Positions 1 through 6,560 of a stretch of 11,035 bases of DNA are shown one piece after another (positions within the stretch are counted from its first letter, which is position 1; each line of letters starts with the position of its first letter). Position numbers and translations under genes: made by a program. The notes below the pieces were generated by a model that saw only the letters and a list, made by a program, of their open reading frames with translations, made no database searches and was not told where the DNA came from. Origin of the DNA: Frankiaceae bacterium (GTDB taxonomy: Bacteria; Actinomycetota; Actinomycetes; Frankiales; Frankiaceae); the NCBI GenBank assembly GCA_030840885.1, contig JAVEDQ010000082.1, forward strand, positions 1 through 11,035, given 5' to 3'.

Positions 1-181
1 CCGCGAACTGGTGGTAGAGCGCGCCGCGGGTGTAGCCGGCCTCCCGTGCCACGTCCTCGAGACGGAGGCTCGCGTACCCCGAACGTGAGATGCCACGAGC
101 TGCCGCCTCCAAAAGGGCGTCGCGCGAGCGCTCCCGTCGGTCGGCCTGGCTCCGTCGGGTCCGAACCCCTTCCGGCGTCAC
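1..181 (-). CDS. TetR/AcrR-family transcriptional regulator, N-terminal part (cut by window edge)
   Basis: Only the first 60 codons are in the window; the rest runs off the left edge. The visible part holds an Arg-rich N-terminus (RTRRSQADRRERSRDALLEAAA) followed by the TetR helix-turn-helix with SLRLEDVAREAGYTRGALYHQF, which matches the family pattern of helix alpha-2, turn and recognition helix ending in LYxxF. The GTG at 181-179 is chosen because an in-frame TAG (190-188) lies three codons upstream and an AGGAA lies just before it. Proteins of this family are one-component repressors released by a small ligand through the C-terminal domain, which cannot be seen here. It is divergent from the DUF2867 gene, with an operator-like palindrome between them, so autoregulation and control of that neighbour are likely (inference). 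Confidence 0.85.
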   Translation of the reverse strand, partial: MTPEGVRTRRSQADRRERSRDALLEAAARGISRSGYASLRLEDVAREAGYTRGALYHQFA

Positions 182-188
182 CTGTTCC

Positions 189-208
189 TACATACATGCA
201 TGGGTGTA
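189..208. promoter_or_regulatory. Operator-like inverted repeat between the TetR gene and the DUF2867 gene
   Basis: TACATACATGCATGGGTGTA is a 20-bp imperfect palindrome centred between 198 and 199. Eight of ten arm positions pair, and the core ACATG/CATGT-like half-sites resemble known AcrR/TetR-family operators of the TACATACAT type. It starts 8 bp upstream of the regulator's GTG and ends about 58 bp before the divergent gene, so a bound dimer would block both promoters. That it is the operator is inferred from symmetry and position. Confidence 0.5.
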
Positions 209-266
209 CGTTACCGCCCTCCGTCGTGCGGCGGCGGTTCCATACGCGAGAGAGCGAGGTCCTCCG

Positions 267-881
267 ATGAAGGTGCCGACCGAGACGGACGTGTCGCAGG
301 ACTGGGTCATCACGAGCCTCGCCCCCGAGTTCCGACTGCTCGACGTCTGGGCGCTGCCCGCGGAGGGCGACGCGGCGGATTTCGACGATCTGGTCAGCCT
401 GATGAGTCGCTTCGACCCTGCTCGGTCCGAATCCGGTCTGACGCGCCTGCTGTTCCAGGTCCGATTCCGCCTCGGGGGTCTCCTGGGTTGGGACGACGAG
501 GTCAGCGCGCGCCCGATCCCCGGCTCGACGCAGACGTCGTTGCGGGAACGGCTACCCAGCGACCTCCGCGGCAGCGCCGACGTCGGGCAAATCGGGGACG
601 GGCAGCGCAAGGTCGGCGTCGGGTTCACGCCGGTGTACCGGACCGACCGGGAGTGGGCGGCGGAGCTGTCCAACGCGACGGTCCACGGCGTCCTGCACCT
701 GGGCTGGGTGCCGCGACCCGACGGTCGATACCGCGGTCAGCTGGGTGTGTGGGTGGCGCCGCGCGGCCTGCTCGGCGAGGCGTACCTGCGACTGATCGAA
801 CCGTTCCGACGCTTCGTCGTCTATCCGGCGATGATGCGGCAGGTGGAGCGGATGTGGGCGGCTCGCGGTCACGTCGGCTGA
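267..881 (+). CDS. DUF2867 domain-containing protein
   Basis: This 204-residue protein of unknown biochemical function covers essentially one DUF2867 domain. Family-like segments are the middle RFRLGGLLGWDD, then SLRERLPSDLR, VYRTDREWAAELSNATVHGVLHLGW and the C-terminal PFRRFVVYPAMMRQVERMW. No signal peptide or convincing membrane span is seen, so it is probably cytoplasmic. The ATG at 267 is chosen because GAGG lies 7 bp before it; the frame stays open further upstream, but only through the divergent regulator's coding sequence and operator. As the divergent partner of a TetR gene it is probably the regulator's target. It converges with the HNH gene across a 97-bp gap. Confidence 0.8.
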   Translation: MKVPTETDVSQDWVITSLAPEFRLLDVWALPAEGDAADFDDLVSLMSRFDPARSESGLTRLLFQVRFRLGGLLGWDDEVSARPIPGSTQTSLRERLPSDLRGSADVGQIGDGQRKVGVGFTPVYRTDREWAAELSNATVHGVLHLGWVPRPDGRYRGQLGVWVAPRGLLGEAYLRLIEPFRRFVVYPAMMRQVERMWAARGHVG

Positions 882-978
882 ACCCGCGGTGCTGGCCATC
901 GCCTCCGACCTACGGCAATTCGGTCTGCAGGGTCCTGCCGCAACAGGTCAGACGGGTGCCACAAACCAGGAGCGCAAG
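882..978. other. Convergent intergenic gap without a clear terminator
   Basis: This 97-bp stretch separates the 3' ends of the DUF2867 gene and the HNH gene. It holds only weak hairpin candidates: GCGGTG with CATCGC around 886-902 (one wobble pair), and CCTG with CAGG around 931-946. Neither is followed by a T run. No RNA gene or short ORF with a ribosome-binding site is seen. Confidence 0.4.
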
Positions 979-2337
979 TCAGCCGGTGCCGTCGAGCGGC
1001 GGTTGGCTGTCGGCCTGGTCCTTGCCGGGCCAGCCGATGTCGTACTCGAAGCGGTAGAGCGGTTGGTCGGGTCGGGTGCGTTTCTCGATGCGGAGGACAC
1101 CGGGTGCGGTGACGACGACGGTCCAGCGGCCGCTGTGGGCGGCGGTGTGGTGGTGGGGGCAGAGCAGGCCGAGGGTGTCGGCGTTCGTGGGGCCGCCATC
1201 GGCCCAGAACCACAGGTGGTGGGCGTGGCACCAGCGGGCGGGCATGCTGCATGACGGCCAGATGCAATGCCCGTCCCGGGCAACGACGAAGCTGCGCAGG
1301 TGGGCAGGCACGTCGCGGCTGGTGCGGCCGACGTCGAAGGGCTTGCTCCCGCGGGTGAAGACCGGGGTGACGGCGCCGTCGCAGACCAGGCGTCGGGCGG
1401 TGGAGACGCCGATCGGGCCGGTCCAGGACAGCCGCGGTCGGACAGGCGTCGTACCGGCTCGCTCGGCGTCGAGCCGCTCGGTGACGGTCCGGATCAGCTG
1501 GGCGCGTTCTTCGGATGAGAGTCGGGTCAGCGGGCTGCCGGCCCGGGTGGGGTCGTGCTCGGCGAGCTGCGCTCCGACGGTGAGACTGTCGAGGCCGACG
1601 ATGAGGTTCACGTGCGGCTTCTGCCCGCCGTCTTCGGGCAGTGCGCCGGAATCGAGCAGCAGGTCCAGCGCCTGTTCCAATGCGTCGGCCTTACGTTGGT
1701 TCGGCAACCGCAGCTCGCCGGCGGCGTCCGGCCGGGACGCCGCGGACAGCGCGGACTGCAGCTTCTCCCCGACCTCGGGCGTGAGCCGGCCGGAGACGAC
1801 GGTCATGCCGTTGAAGCCAGTCGTGACCGACAGCCGCCGGGCCTCGCGCTGGGTCTCGTCCTTCGGTTTCGGGGTCGGTAGCAGTGCTTCGGCCAGCCTG
1901 CGGAGGTAGTCCCCGAGCTCCCGTGCCGTCATCGACGGCGCCGCCGTCGCGAGCGGCGCGTCGACATCGGCCCACAGCTCTTCGGGCAACAGCCGGAGCC
2001 CGGCGACCACCGCCTGCCAGTGCGCGAAGCTGATCCGCCCCGCTTGCCAGCACGCGGCCAGCTCCGGCAGCTGCTCTTGGGCGCGGGCCACCCGCGTCTG
2101 CGCCGCCGTCTGCCCGTGGCTCATCGTCGTCTGCGTCCGTAGCCACGCGCCGACGGTCACCTGCTCGTCCGCCCAGCCGTCGGTGCGGGCGAAGGCAGCC
2201 AGCCGACGTGCGATCTGCGCCTCCAGCGCGTCGCGCACCTGGTACAGCGAGCAGATTTCGTCACCCAACGCCGCCGGAGCCACCGAGACGTCCGCTGCCG
2301 CCAACTCTGCAACCGCCGCAGACAATCTCTCGAACAT
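979..2337 (-). CDS. DUF222 / 13E12-repeat-family protein with C-terminal HNH endonuclease domain
   Basis: The 452-residue protein has the standard layout of the actinobacterial 13E12 family: a helical DUF222 region (about 25-330) and a C-terminal HNH nuclease fold (about 345-402). The HNH core is intact: RDGHC 354-358, a second Cys at 363, HAHHL 371-375, Asn385 in PTNADTLGLLC, and CPHHH 393-397. That gives a Cys4-type zinc site and the His/Asn/His metal-finger residues, so it looks like an active metal-dependent DNA nuclease. The family is multicopy in many actinobacteria and its role is not settled. Some M. tuberculosis 13E12 members are known LexA targets, and this gene has a perfect LexA-type palindrome over its start. 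ATG 2337 is the only usable start, since an in-frame TAG lies eight codons upstream. No Shine-Dalgarno precedes it, which fits a leaderless mRNA. Confidence 0.9.
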   Translation of the reverse strand: MFERLSAAVAELAAADVSVAPAALGDEICSLYQVRDALEAQIARRLAAFARTDGWADEQVTVGAWLRTQTTMSHGQTAAQTRVARAQEQLPELAACWQAGRISFAHWQAVVAGLRLLPEELWADVDAPLATAAPSMTARELGDYLRRLAEALLPTPKPKDETQREARRLSVTTGFNGMTVVSGRLTPEVGEKLQSALSAASRPDAAGELRLPNQRKADALEQALDLLLDSGALPEDGGQKPHVNLIVGLDSLTVGAQLAEHDPTRAGSPLTRLSSEERAQLIRTVTERLDAERAGTTPVRPRLSWTGPIGVSTARRLVCDGAVTPVFTRGSKPFDVGRTSRDVPAHLRSFVVARDGHCIWPSCSMPARWCHAHHLWFWADGGPTNADTLGLLCPHHHTAAHSGRWTVVVTAPGVLRIEKRTRPDQPLYRFEYDIGWPGKDQADSQPPLDGTG

Positions 2338-2346
2338 CTGTTCGAG
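2329..2346. promoter_or_regulatory. LexA (SOS) box overlapping the start codon of the HNH gene
   Basis: CTCGAACATCTGTTCGAG is a palindrome with perfect 8-bp arms around two central bases. Read on the minus strand, TCGAACAGATGTTCGA fits the mycobacterial SOS-box consensus TCGAACRNRYGTTCGA at every position. The gene's ATG (2337-2335) lies inside it, so its right arm encodes the first residues Met-Phe-Glu. A bound LexA dimer would cover the -10 end, the start point and the start codon. Confidence 0.85.
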
Positions 2347-2373
2347 TATCGCATCGTCCTACGACAGAAGCAA
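2345..2373 (-). promoter_or_regulatory. Predicted sigma-70-type promoter giving a leaderless HNH mRNA
   Basis: On the minus strand TTGCTT (2373-2368) and GATACT (2350-2345) are separated by exactly 17 bp. Standard spacing puts transcription start at about 2338-2337, at or one base before the A of the ATG. The hexamers match the consensus only partly (4 of 6 each). The call is supported by the spacing, the lack of a Shine-Dalgarno and the overlap of the -10 end with the LexA box. Confidence 0.5.
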
Positions 2374-2392
2374 CCGCACCGGCCATGTGTCA

Positions 2393-2890
2393 TCAGAAGT
2401 GGGAGATCGCGAAACGGCAGCGGAGTCCCGCCTCGGTCTGCGGCGCGGCCAGTTGCTTCACAGCTGATTGTCGTTGCGGTGCCACGGCTCGGAACACGAT
2501 GACTGCGTCATCGAGGCGACGGTGGGAATCGGCGTCGTAGAAGGTCACGAGAACACGAAAATTCTGTACATGATCAGCCTGGTTCGTGATTCTCGCCTGC
2601 AATGCGCCGCCGGTGATCGACGTAGTGAGTCCCGACTCGGCGATCCGGCAGCTCGACTGCTGAGTTTCGGTGTGTACGCCGGGTGGTGCGCCTGGTTGCG
2701 TCTCTGCACCGGCGGGGATGGCCCCAGGCGGTGCCGAGCCGGTGGTCGGATGATTCGTATCCGTTCCGCCGCGGGTGAATGCGATGACGACGGCGACCAC
2801 CACTACCAGAAAGATGGATGCACCACCTTCTTCCTCGATACGCAAGCGGACATGGCCGTGCCCCGAAAGGGGGACGCGGACAGTCGGCAT
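2393..2890 (-). CDS. Small membrane-anchored protein with extracytoplasmic beta-type domain, unknown function
   Basis: The 165-residue product is not recognised as a named family. A short N-terminus ending in acidic RIEEEGG precedes one hydrophobic segment (about 24-38, IFLVVVVAVVIAF). A Pro/Gly/Thr-rich linker (about 40-75) and a compact C-terminal domain with two Cys (SSC near 80, LRC near 157) follow. The pattern ITNQADHVQNFRVLVTFYD then VIVFRAVAPQRQSAV resembles secreted FxLYD-type Ig-like domains that follow a transmembrane anchor in actinobacteria (a resemblance only). ATG 2890 is the sole Met start but has no Shine-Dalgarno, and the frame stays open 29 codons upstream to a TGA at 2980-2978, so the N-terminus may be incomplete or the gene decayed. 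Local GC is clearly lower than in the flanking genes. It is 55 bp upstream of the HNH gene, which has its own promoter. Confidence 0.5.
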   Translation of the reverse strand: MPTVRVPLSGHGHVRLRIEEEGGASIFLVVVVAVVIAFTRGGTDTNHPTTGSAPPGAIPAGAETQPGAPPGVHTETQQSSCRIAESGLTTSITGGALQARITNQADHVQNFRVLVTFYDADSHRRLDDAVIVFRAVAPQRQSAVKQLAAPQTEAGLRCRFAISHF

Positions 2891-2914
2891 GTCGCCATAC
2901 TGCAGTCGAAGCGC

Positions 2915-2931
2915 ATTCGGTGCGACCGAAT
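2915..2931. repeat. Perfect inverted repeat ATTCGGT-GCG-ACCGAAT
   Basis: Seven-base perfect arms flank a 3-base loop. On the plus strand AAAAGAAG follows, so neither strand shows the T tract of a classical intrinsic terminator. It could be a U-tract-free terminator for the fab operon, a hairpin in the 5' region of the membrane protein gene, or a protein-binding site. Confidence 0.4.
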
Positions 2932-2965
2932 AAAAGAAGTCAGTTCCGCCTGATAGCCATGCCGA

Positions 2966-2989
2966 TGCAATAGTCGCTCAACGATTGCA
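2966..2989. repeat. Inverted repeat downstream of the fab operon (TGCAATAGT-CGCTCA-ACGATTGCA)
   Basis: Nine-base arms with one mismatch surround a 6-base loop, starting 33 bp after the hydrolase stop codon. No T run follows on either strand. Position suggests a transcription end or a regulator site for the following gene; the sequence does not decide between them. Confidence 0.35.
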
Positions 2990-3021
2990 GCCCGCTACCT
3001 CGATCTCCTGCAGAGAGCGTC

Positions 3022-3819
3022 TCAGGCCGTCAGATGTGCCGCCAGCAATTGGCGGGCGCGGTGGCGGTCGGTCCAGAAGACCCCGCCGGCTTGCAGCACG
3101 TGCAGCGACGCCTGTGGCAGCGCCTCGGCGAGCGTGCGCGCGGTGGCGACGGTGTGGAGGTCGTCCTCCTCCTGCGCCAGCACCAGGCTCGGCACCTCGA
3201 TCGTGCGCAGCGCCGCGAGCGACTCGATCGGGCGGACGGCGCCCCGGGGTGAGGGCGGCTCGGTGAAGGCCAGTTGCCGAGCCCGCCGGGCGGTGAGCAC
3301 CTGCGCCGCCCGGGTCGCCCGCAGCGACGGCGGCACCTCGAGCAGCAGCAGTTCCTGCAGCCGGCTCAGGTCGCCGATCCGCATCGCTGTCGCGAGCCGG
3401 TCGAGCCGCGCCGTCGCGCCGTCGGCACGCGCCCGGTCCAGTGCGGCCGGCAGCACGAACGCCACCCGTCCGAACCGGGCGGGCGTCGCGATGAGCAGCC
3501 GCAACAGGGCACCCGCACCGAGCGAGAGACCCAGCGCGCGGGTGGCGCCGACGGCGTCGGCCACGCGGCGGAGGTCGTCGGCCAGCACGTCGTAGTCCCA
3601 CCCGTCGTCGAGCGGGTCGGAGTCGCCGTGGCCGCGGAAATGCAGCAGCACCCGCGTCCCGCTCAGACCCGCGGCGAGCGGCCGTGTCTCCGCCGTCGAG
3701 CCGCCTAGCCCGTGCGCGAGAACCGTCACGGGCTCGCCGCACCCCAGGACGACGAACTCGACTCCACCGACCCGGCCGGAGGAAGGCAGCGTGCCTGCTG
3801 TCGTCACAGAGTCATTCAC
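3022..3819 (-). CDS. Alpha/beta hydrolase, last gene of the fab operon, catalytic His position altered
   Basis: The 265-residue protein has the alpha/beta-hydrolase fold: oxyanion-hole HGLGG (36-40), RGHGDSD (62-68) and the nucleophile elbow GLSLG with Ser99, then an acid candidate in QEEDDLH (Asp219/Asp220). Where the family normally has the catalytic His before the last helix (AGHxxW), this protein reads QAGGVFWTDRHRAR, with Gly246 at that place. Other His residues (222, 241, 253) are near but not at the canonical position. The GTG at 3819-3817 overlaps the accD TGA by four bases, so translation is probably coupled and the product probably works with the fatty-acid genes, perhaps as an acyl thioesterase or lipase-like protein (inference). 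No signal peptide is seen. Substrate cannot be told from sequence. Confidence 0.8.
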   Translation of the reverse strand: MNDSVTTAGTLPSSGRVGGVEFVVLGCGEPVTVLAHGLGGSTAETRPLAAGLSGTRVLLHFRGHGDSDPLDDGWDYDVLADDLRRVADAVGATRALGLSLGAGALLRLLIATPARFGRVAFVLPAALDRARADGATARLDRLATAMRIGDLSRLQELLLLEVPPSLRATRAAQVLTARRARQLAFTEPPSPRGAVRPIESLAALRTIEVPSLVLAQEEDDLHTVATARTLAEALPQASLHVLQAGGVFWTDRHRARQLLAAHLTA

Positions 3820-5231
3820 AGCGGGATGTTGCTCTGCCGACCCCGTACGGGCTCGGTCGCCAGCAGGGCGTGCGCGACGGCGGCGCGGGTGCGGGAGGGT
3901 TCGAGCACCTCGTCGATGAAACCCTCGTCCACCGCGACCGCCAAGCCGCCGGTGACCTCGGCGTGTTCGGCGGCGAACAGCTCCTCGGCCGCCGTCTTCT
4001 CGGCGCCCTCGAGTCCGGCGAGGTCGCGGCGACGCAGGATGCGCACCGCCGAGACGGGGTTCATGACGTCGACCTCGGCGTCGGGCCAGGCGAAGGCGCG
4101 TGTCGCCCCCAACGATCGGCTGTTCATGGCGATGTAGGCACCGCCGAACGCGCGTCGCAACACGACGCTGACCCGCGGCACGCTGGCGCCGGCGAACGCG
4201 TGCAGCAGCTTCGCACCCCGGCGCAGGATGCCCTCACTCTCCTGGGCTGCACCGGGCAGATAGCCCGGGACGTCGACGAGCACGAGCAGCGGGATGCCGA
4301 AGGCGTCGCACAACCGGACGAAGCGCGCGGCCTTGTCCGAGGCCGGGCCGGTCAGACAACCGAAGTCGCGGGCCGGGTTGTTCGCAACGACGCCGACCGT
4401 CTGGCCACGCAGGCGACCGAGCAGCGTGACGACGTTGGCCGACCACTCGGCCTGCAGCTCCTCGCCGGGCCCGTCGAGCACCGCCGCGATGACCGGATGG
4501 ATGTCGTAGACCCGCTTGCGCTGCTGCGGCAGGAACAAGGCGGGGTCAGGGCGGGTCGCCTCGTCGGGTGCGGCAGCCACGCGCCGAGCGAGCAGCGCTG
4601 TGATGCGACGGGTGCGCTCCACCGCGTCCTCGTCGTCGGAGGTGGTCACGTGGGCGACGCCGGAGGTGGGCCCGTGCATACCCGGGCCGCCGAGTTGCTC
4701 GGCGGTGAGGTCCTCGCCGGTGACGGAACGGACGACGTCCGGACCGGTCACGAACACCCGCGCGTCCGGGGTGAGCACGACGACGTCGGTCAGCGCGGGG
4801 CCGTAGGCGGCACCGCCCGCGGCCGGCCCGACGACGAGGCTCACCTGCGGTATGCGACCGCTGGCCCGGGTCATCGCGGAGAAGACCTGCCCCACCGCGT
4901 GCAGGGAGCGGGCACCCTCCTTCAGCCGGGCGCCGCCCGAGTGCCACACGCCCACGATCGGCAGGTCGAGGTCGAGCGCGCGCTCGTAGGCGTCGACGAT
5001 CAAGGCGCACCCCTGCTCGCCGAGCGCACCCCCCTGCGTCCGCGGGTCGGTCGCGAACACCACGGCACGGGTCCCGTCGAGGCGACCGAAGCCCCACGCC
5101 GCGCCGTCGCAGACGTCGGAGACCGTCAACGTAGCCGGTTCGGCGAGGCACGCGAGCCGGACGACCGGGTCGCGGTCGTCGAGGCGCGGGGCCGCACCGG
5201 TCGCCGTCGTGTCGTCGAGGACGCTGGTCAC
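3816..5231 (-). CDS. accD6: Acyl-CoA carboxylase carboxyltransferase (beta) subunit, AccD6-like
   Basis: The 471-residue carboxyltransferase transfers CO2 from biotin to acetyl-CoA (or propionyl-CoA) to make malonyl- or methylmalonyl-CoA, with a biotinylated alpha subunit encoded elsewhere. Two crotonase-like halves are seen. The N-half has WHSGGARLKEG (96-106) and the oxyanion region GPAAGGAAYGPALTD (135-149). The C-half has NNPARDFGCL, the DVPGYLPG run (320-327) and FGGAYIAMNSRSLG (362-375). Length, order and the C-terminal NIPL agree closely with mycobacterial AccD6, which sits in the fabD-acpM-kasA-kasB-accD6 operon. The GTG start (5231-5229) overlaps the fabF TGA (5230-5228), and its own TGA overlaps the hydrolase GTG. 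The name rests on remembered similarity; another short-chain acyl-CoA carboxylase beta subunit remains possible. Confidence 0.9.
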   Translation of the reverse strand: MTSVLDDTTATGAAPRLDDRDPVVRLACLAEPATLTVSDVCDGAAWGFGRLDGTRAVVFATDPRTQGGALGEQGCALIVDAYERALDLDLPIVGVWHSGGARLKEGARSLHAVGQVFSAMTRASGRIPQVSLVVGPAAGGAAYGPALTDVVVLTPDARVFVTGPDVVRSVTGEDLTAEQLGGPGMHGPTSGVAHVTTSDDEDAVERTRRITALLARRVAAAPDEATRPDPALFLPQQRKRVYDIHPVIAAVLDGPGEELQAEWSANVVTLLGRLRGQTVGVVANNPARDFGCLTGPASDKAARFVRLCDAFGIPLLVLVDVPGYLPGAAQESEGILRRGAKLLHAFAGASVPRVSVVLRRAFGGAYIAMNSRSLGATRAFAWPDAEVDVMNPVSAVRILRRRDLAGLEGAEKTAAEELFAAEHAEVTGGLAVAVDEGFIDEVLEPSRTRAAVAHALLATEPVRGRQSNIPL

Positions 5232-6493
5232 GCTCCGACTCCCTCGGCTCCGGTCCAGCTGCGGAAGGCGAGCGCGGTGTTGTGGCCGCCGAACCCGAAC
5301 GACGTCGAGAGGGCGACGCCGGGGGAGGGCAGCGGGCGGGGCTCGAAGCGGACGACGTCGAGGTCGACGTCATCGTCGGGGTCGTCGAGGTTGCGGGTGG
5401 GCGGGGCCAGCCGGTGCTCGAGGGCGAGCACCGTCAGTAGGGCCTCCAGACCGCCGGCCGCACCGAGCAGGTGGCCGGTGGCCGACTTCGTGGCGCTGAC
5501 CGGAATCGACAGCACGGCGTCCCCGAGTGCGGCGTGCAGGGCCTTGACCTCAGCGAGGTCGCCGAGCGGCGTGCTGGTGGCGTGCGGGTTGATGTGCACG
5601 ACCTCGTCGGCGGCGGCACCGGCGTCGCTCATCGCGAATGCGACCGCACGTCCGGCGCCGGCACCCTCGGGGTCGGGAGCCGCGATGTGGTGGGCGTCGG
5701 ACGTCAGTCCTGCGCCCGCGAGCTCCGCATAGATCTGTGCCCCGCGGGCGGCCGCCGACGAAGCACGCTCGAGCACGAGCACCCCGGCACCCTCGCCGAG
5801 CACGAACCCGTCCCGGCCTTTGTCGAACGGACGGGATGCCGCACCCGGTTCGTCGTTGCGGGTCGACAACGCCCGCATGGCCGCGAACCCGGCCATGGGA
5901 AGCGGATGGATCGCCGCCTCCGTGCCGCCGCAGACCACGACGTCGGCGCGACCGAGCCGCAGCAGGTCGAGGCCCATCGCGATCGACTCCGCACCGGACG
6001 CGCAGGCGCTCACCGGTGCGTGGGTCCCGGCTCGGGCGCCGAGCTCCAGGGCGACGACGGCGGCCGACCCGTTGGGCATCAGCATCGGAACCGTGTGCGG
6101 GCCGACGGCACGAGCGCCCTTGGCGGTCAGGGTGTCGTGGGCGTCGAGCAAAGTGGTGACGCCACCGATGCCGGAGGCGACGACGACCGCGAGCCGCTCG
6201 GGCTCGACCTGCGGGCACCCGGCGTCGGCCCAGGCTTCGCGGGCGGCGACGAGCGCGAGCTGCTGCGAGCGGTCGAGCTTGCGGACGGCGACGCGGCCGA
6301 GGACCTCGGCGGGGTCCACGGCGGCCGGTGCGGCGATGCGTACCGGCAGTTGCTCGGCCCACGGCCGGTCGAGGGCACGTGCCCCGGAGTGGCCGGCGAG
6401 CAACGCCTCCCACGTCGTGGACGCGTCGCCGCCGAGTGGGGTGGTGGCGCCGAGGCCGGTCACGACGATCGGCTCGGCAAGGGGTGTGGGCAT
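5228..6493 (-). CDS. fabF: Beta-ketoacyl-ACP synthase II (FabF/KasA type)
   Basis: The 421-residue condensing enzyme elongates acyl chains by decarboxylating malonyl-ACP onto an enzyme-bound acyl group. The catalytic set is complete: Cys164 in VSACASGAES, His304 in NPHATSTPLGD, Lys336 and His341 in SATKSATGHLLGAAGG. The C-terminal gating segment STSFGFGGHN is also typical. RPFDKGRDGFVLGEGAGVLVLE (221-242) is a strong family signature. ATG 6493 is chosen because AGGAG stands 5 bp before it and the KAS fold begins at once (VVTGLGATTPLGGD). The open frame further upstream is spacer and fabH tail. It follows fabH by 67 bp and runs into accD through a GTGA overlap. Confidence 0.95.
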   Translation of the reverse strand: MPTPLAEPIVVTGLGATTPLGGDASTTWEALLAGHSGARALDRPWAEQLPVRIAAPAAVDPAEVLGRVAVRKLDRSQQLALVAAREAWADAGCPQVEPERLAVVVASGIGGVTTLLDAHDTLTAKGARAVGPHTVPMLMPNGSAAVVALELGARAGTHAPVSACASGAESIAMGLDLLRLGRADVVVCGGTEAAIHPLPMAGFAAMRALSTRNDEPGAASRPFDKGRDGFVLGEGAGVLVLERASSAAARGAQIYAELAGAGLTSDAHHIAAPDPEGAGAGRAVAFAMSDAGAAADEVVHINPHATSTPLGDLAEVKALHAALGDAVLSIPVSATKSATGHLLGAAGGLEALLTVLALEHRLAPPTRNLDDPDDDVDLDVVRFEPRPLPSPGVALSTSFGFGGHNTALAFRSWTGAEGVGA

Positions 6494-6507
6494 GGGCTCT
6501 CCTAGAT

Positions 6508-6533
6508 GGGAGGCGGGCTGCGGGAGGCGGGCT
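6508..6533. repeat. Short tandem repeat in the fabH-fabF spacer
   Basis: GGGAGGCGGGCT occurs at 6508-6519 and again at 6522-6533 (14-bp period), followed by a degenerate GGGATTCGGGG. It fills much of the 67-bp gap between the fabH stop and the fabF ribosome-binding site, the position usually held by acpP in actinobacterial fab operons. Confidence 0.7.
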
Positions 6534-6560
6534 TCGGGATTCGGGGGAAGAGGTGCGGCG

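Noticed and set aside
1076..1909. Plus-strand frame antisense to the HNH gene
   Set aside because: The minus strand encodes a complete DUF222-HNH protein; the antisense product is low-complexity Ser/Arg/Pro and has no motif.
979..2337. HNH gene as part of a mobile element or intron
   Set aside because: 13E12 genes are repetitive, but no terminal repeats, target duplication, reverse transcriptase, integrase or tRNA was seen at its borders.
2468..2953. Plus-strand frame opposite the small membrane protein
   Set aside because: It lacks a ribosome-binding site, and the minus strand shows a better protein pattern (membrane segment, linker, beta-type domain). Both have uncertain starts, so this is rejected with moderate certainty.
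3684..5732. A 682-residue open frame on the plus strand
   Set aside because: It runs antisense across accD6 and parts of the hydrolase and fabF genes, whose minus-strand products are complete known families. The translation is Arg/Gly/Ala-biased without family motifs, as expected from a GC-rich shadow frame.
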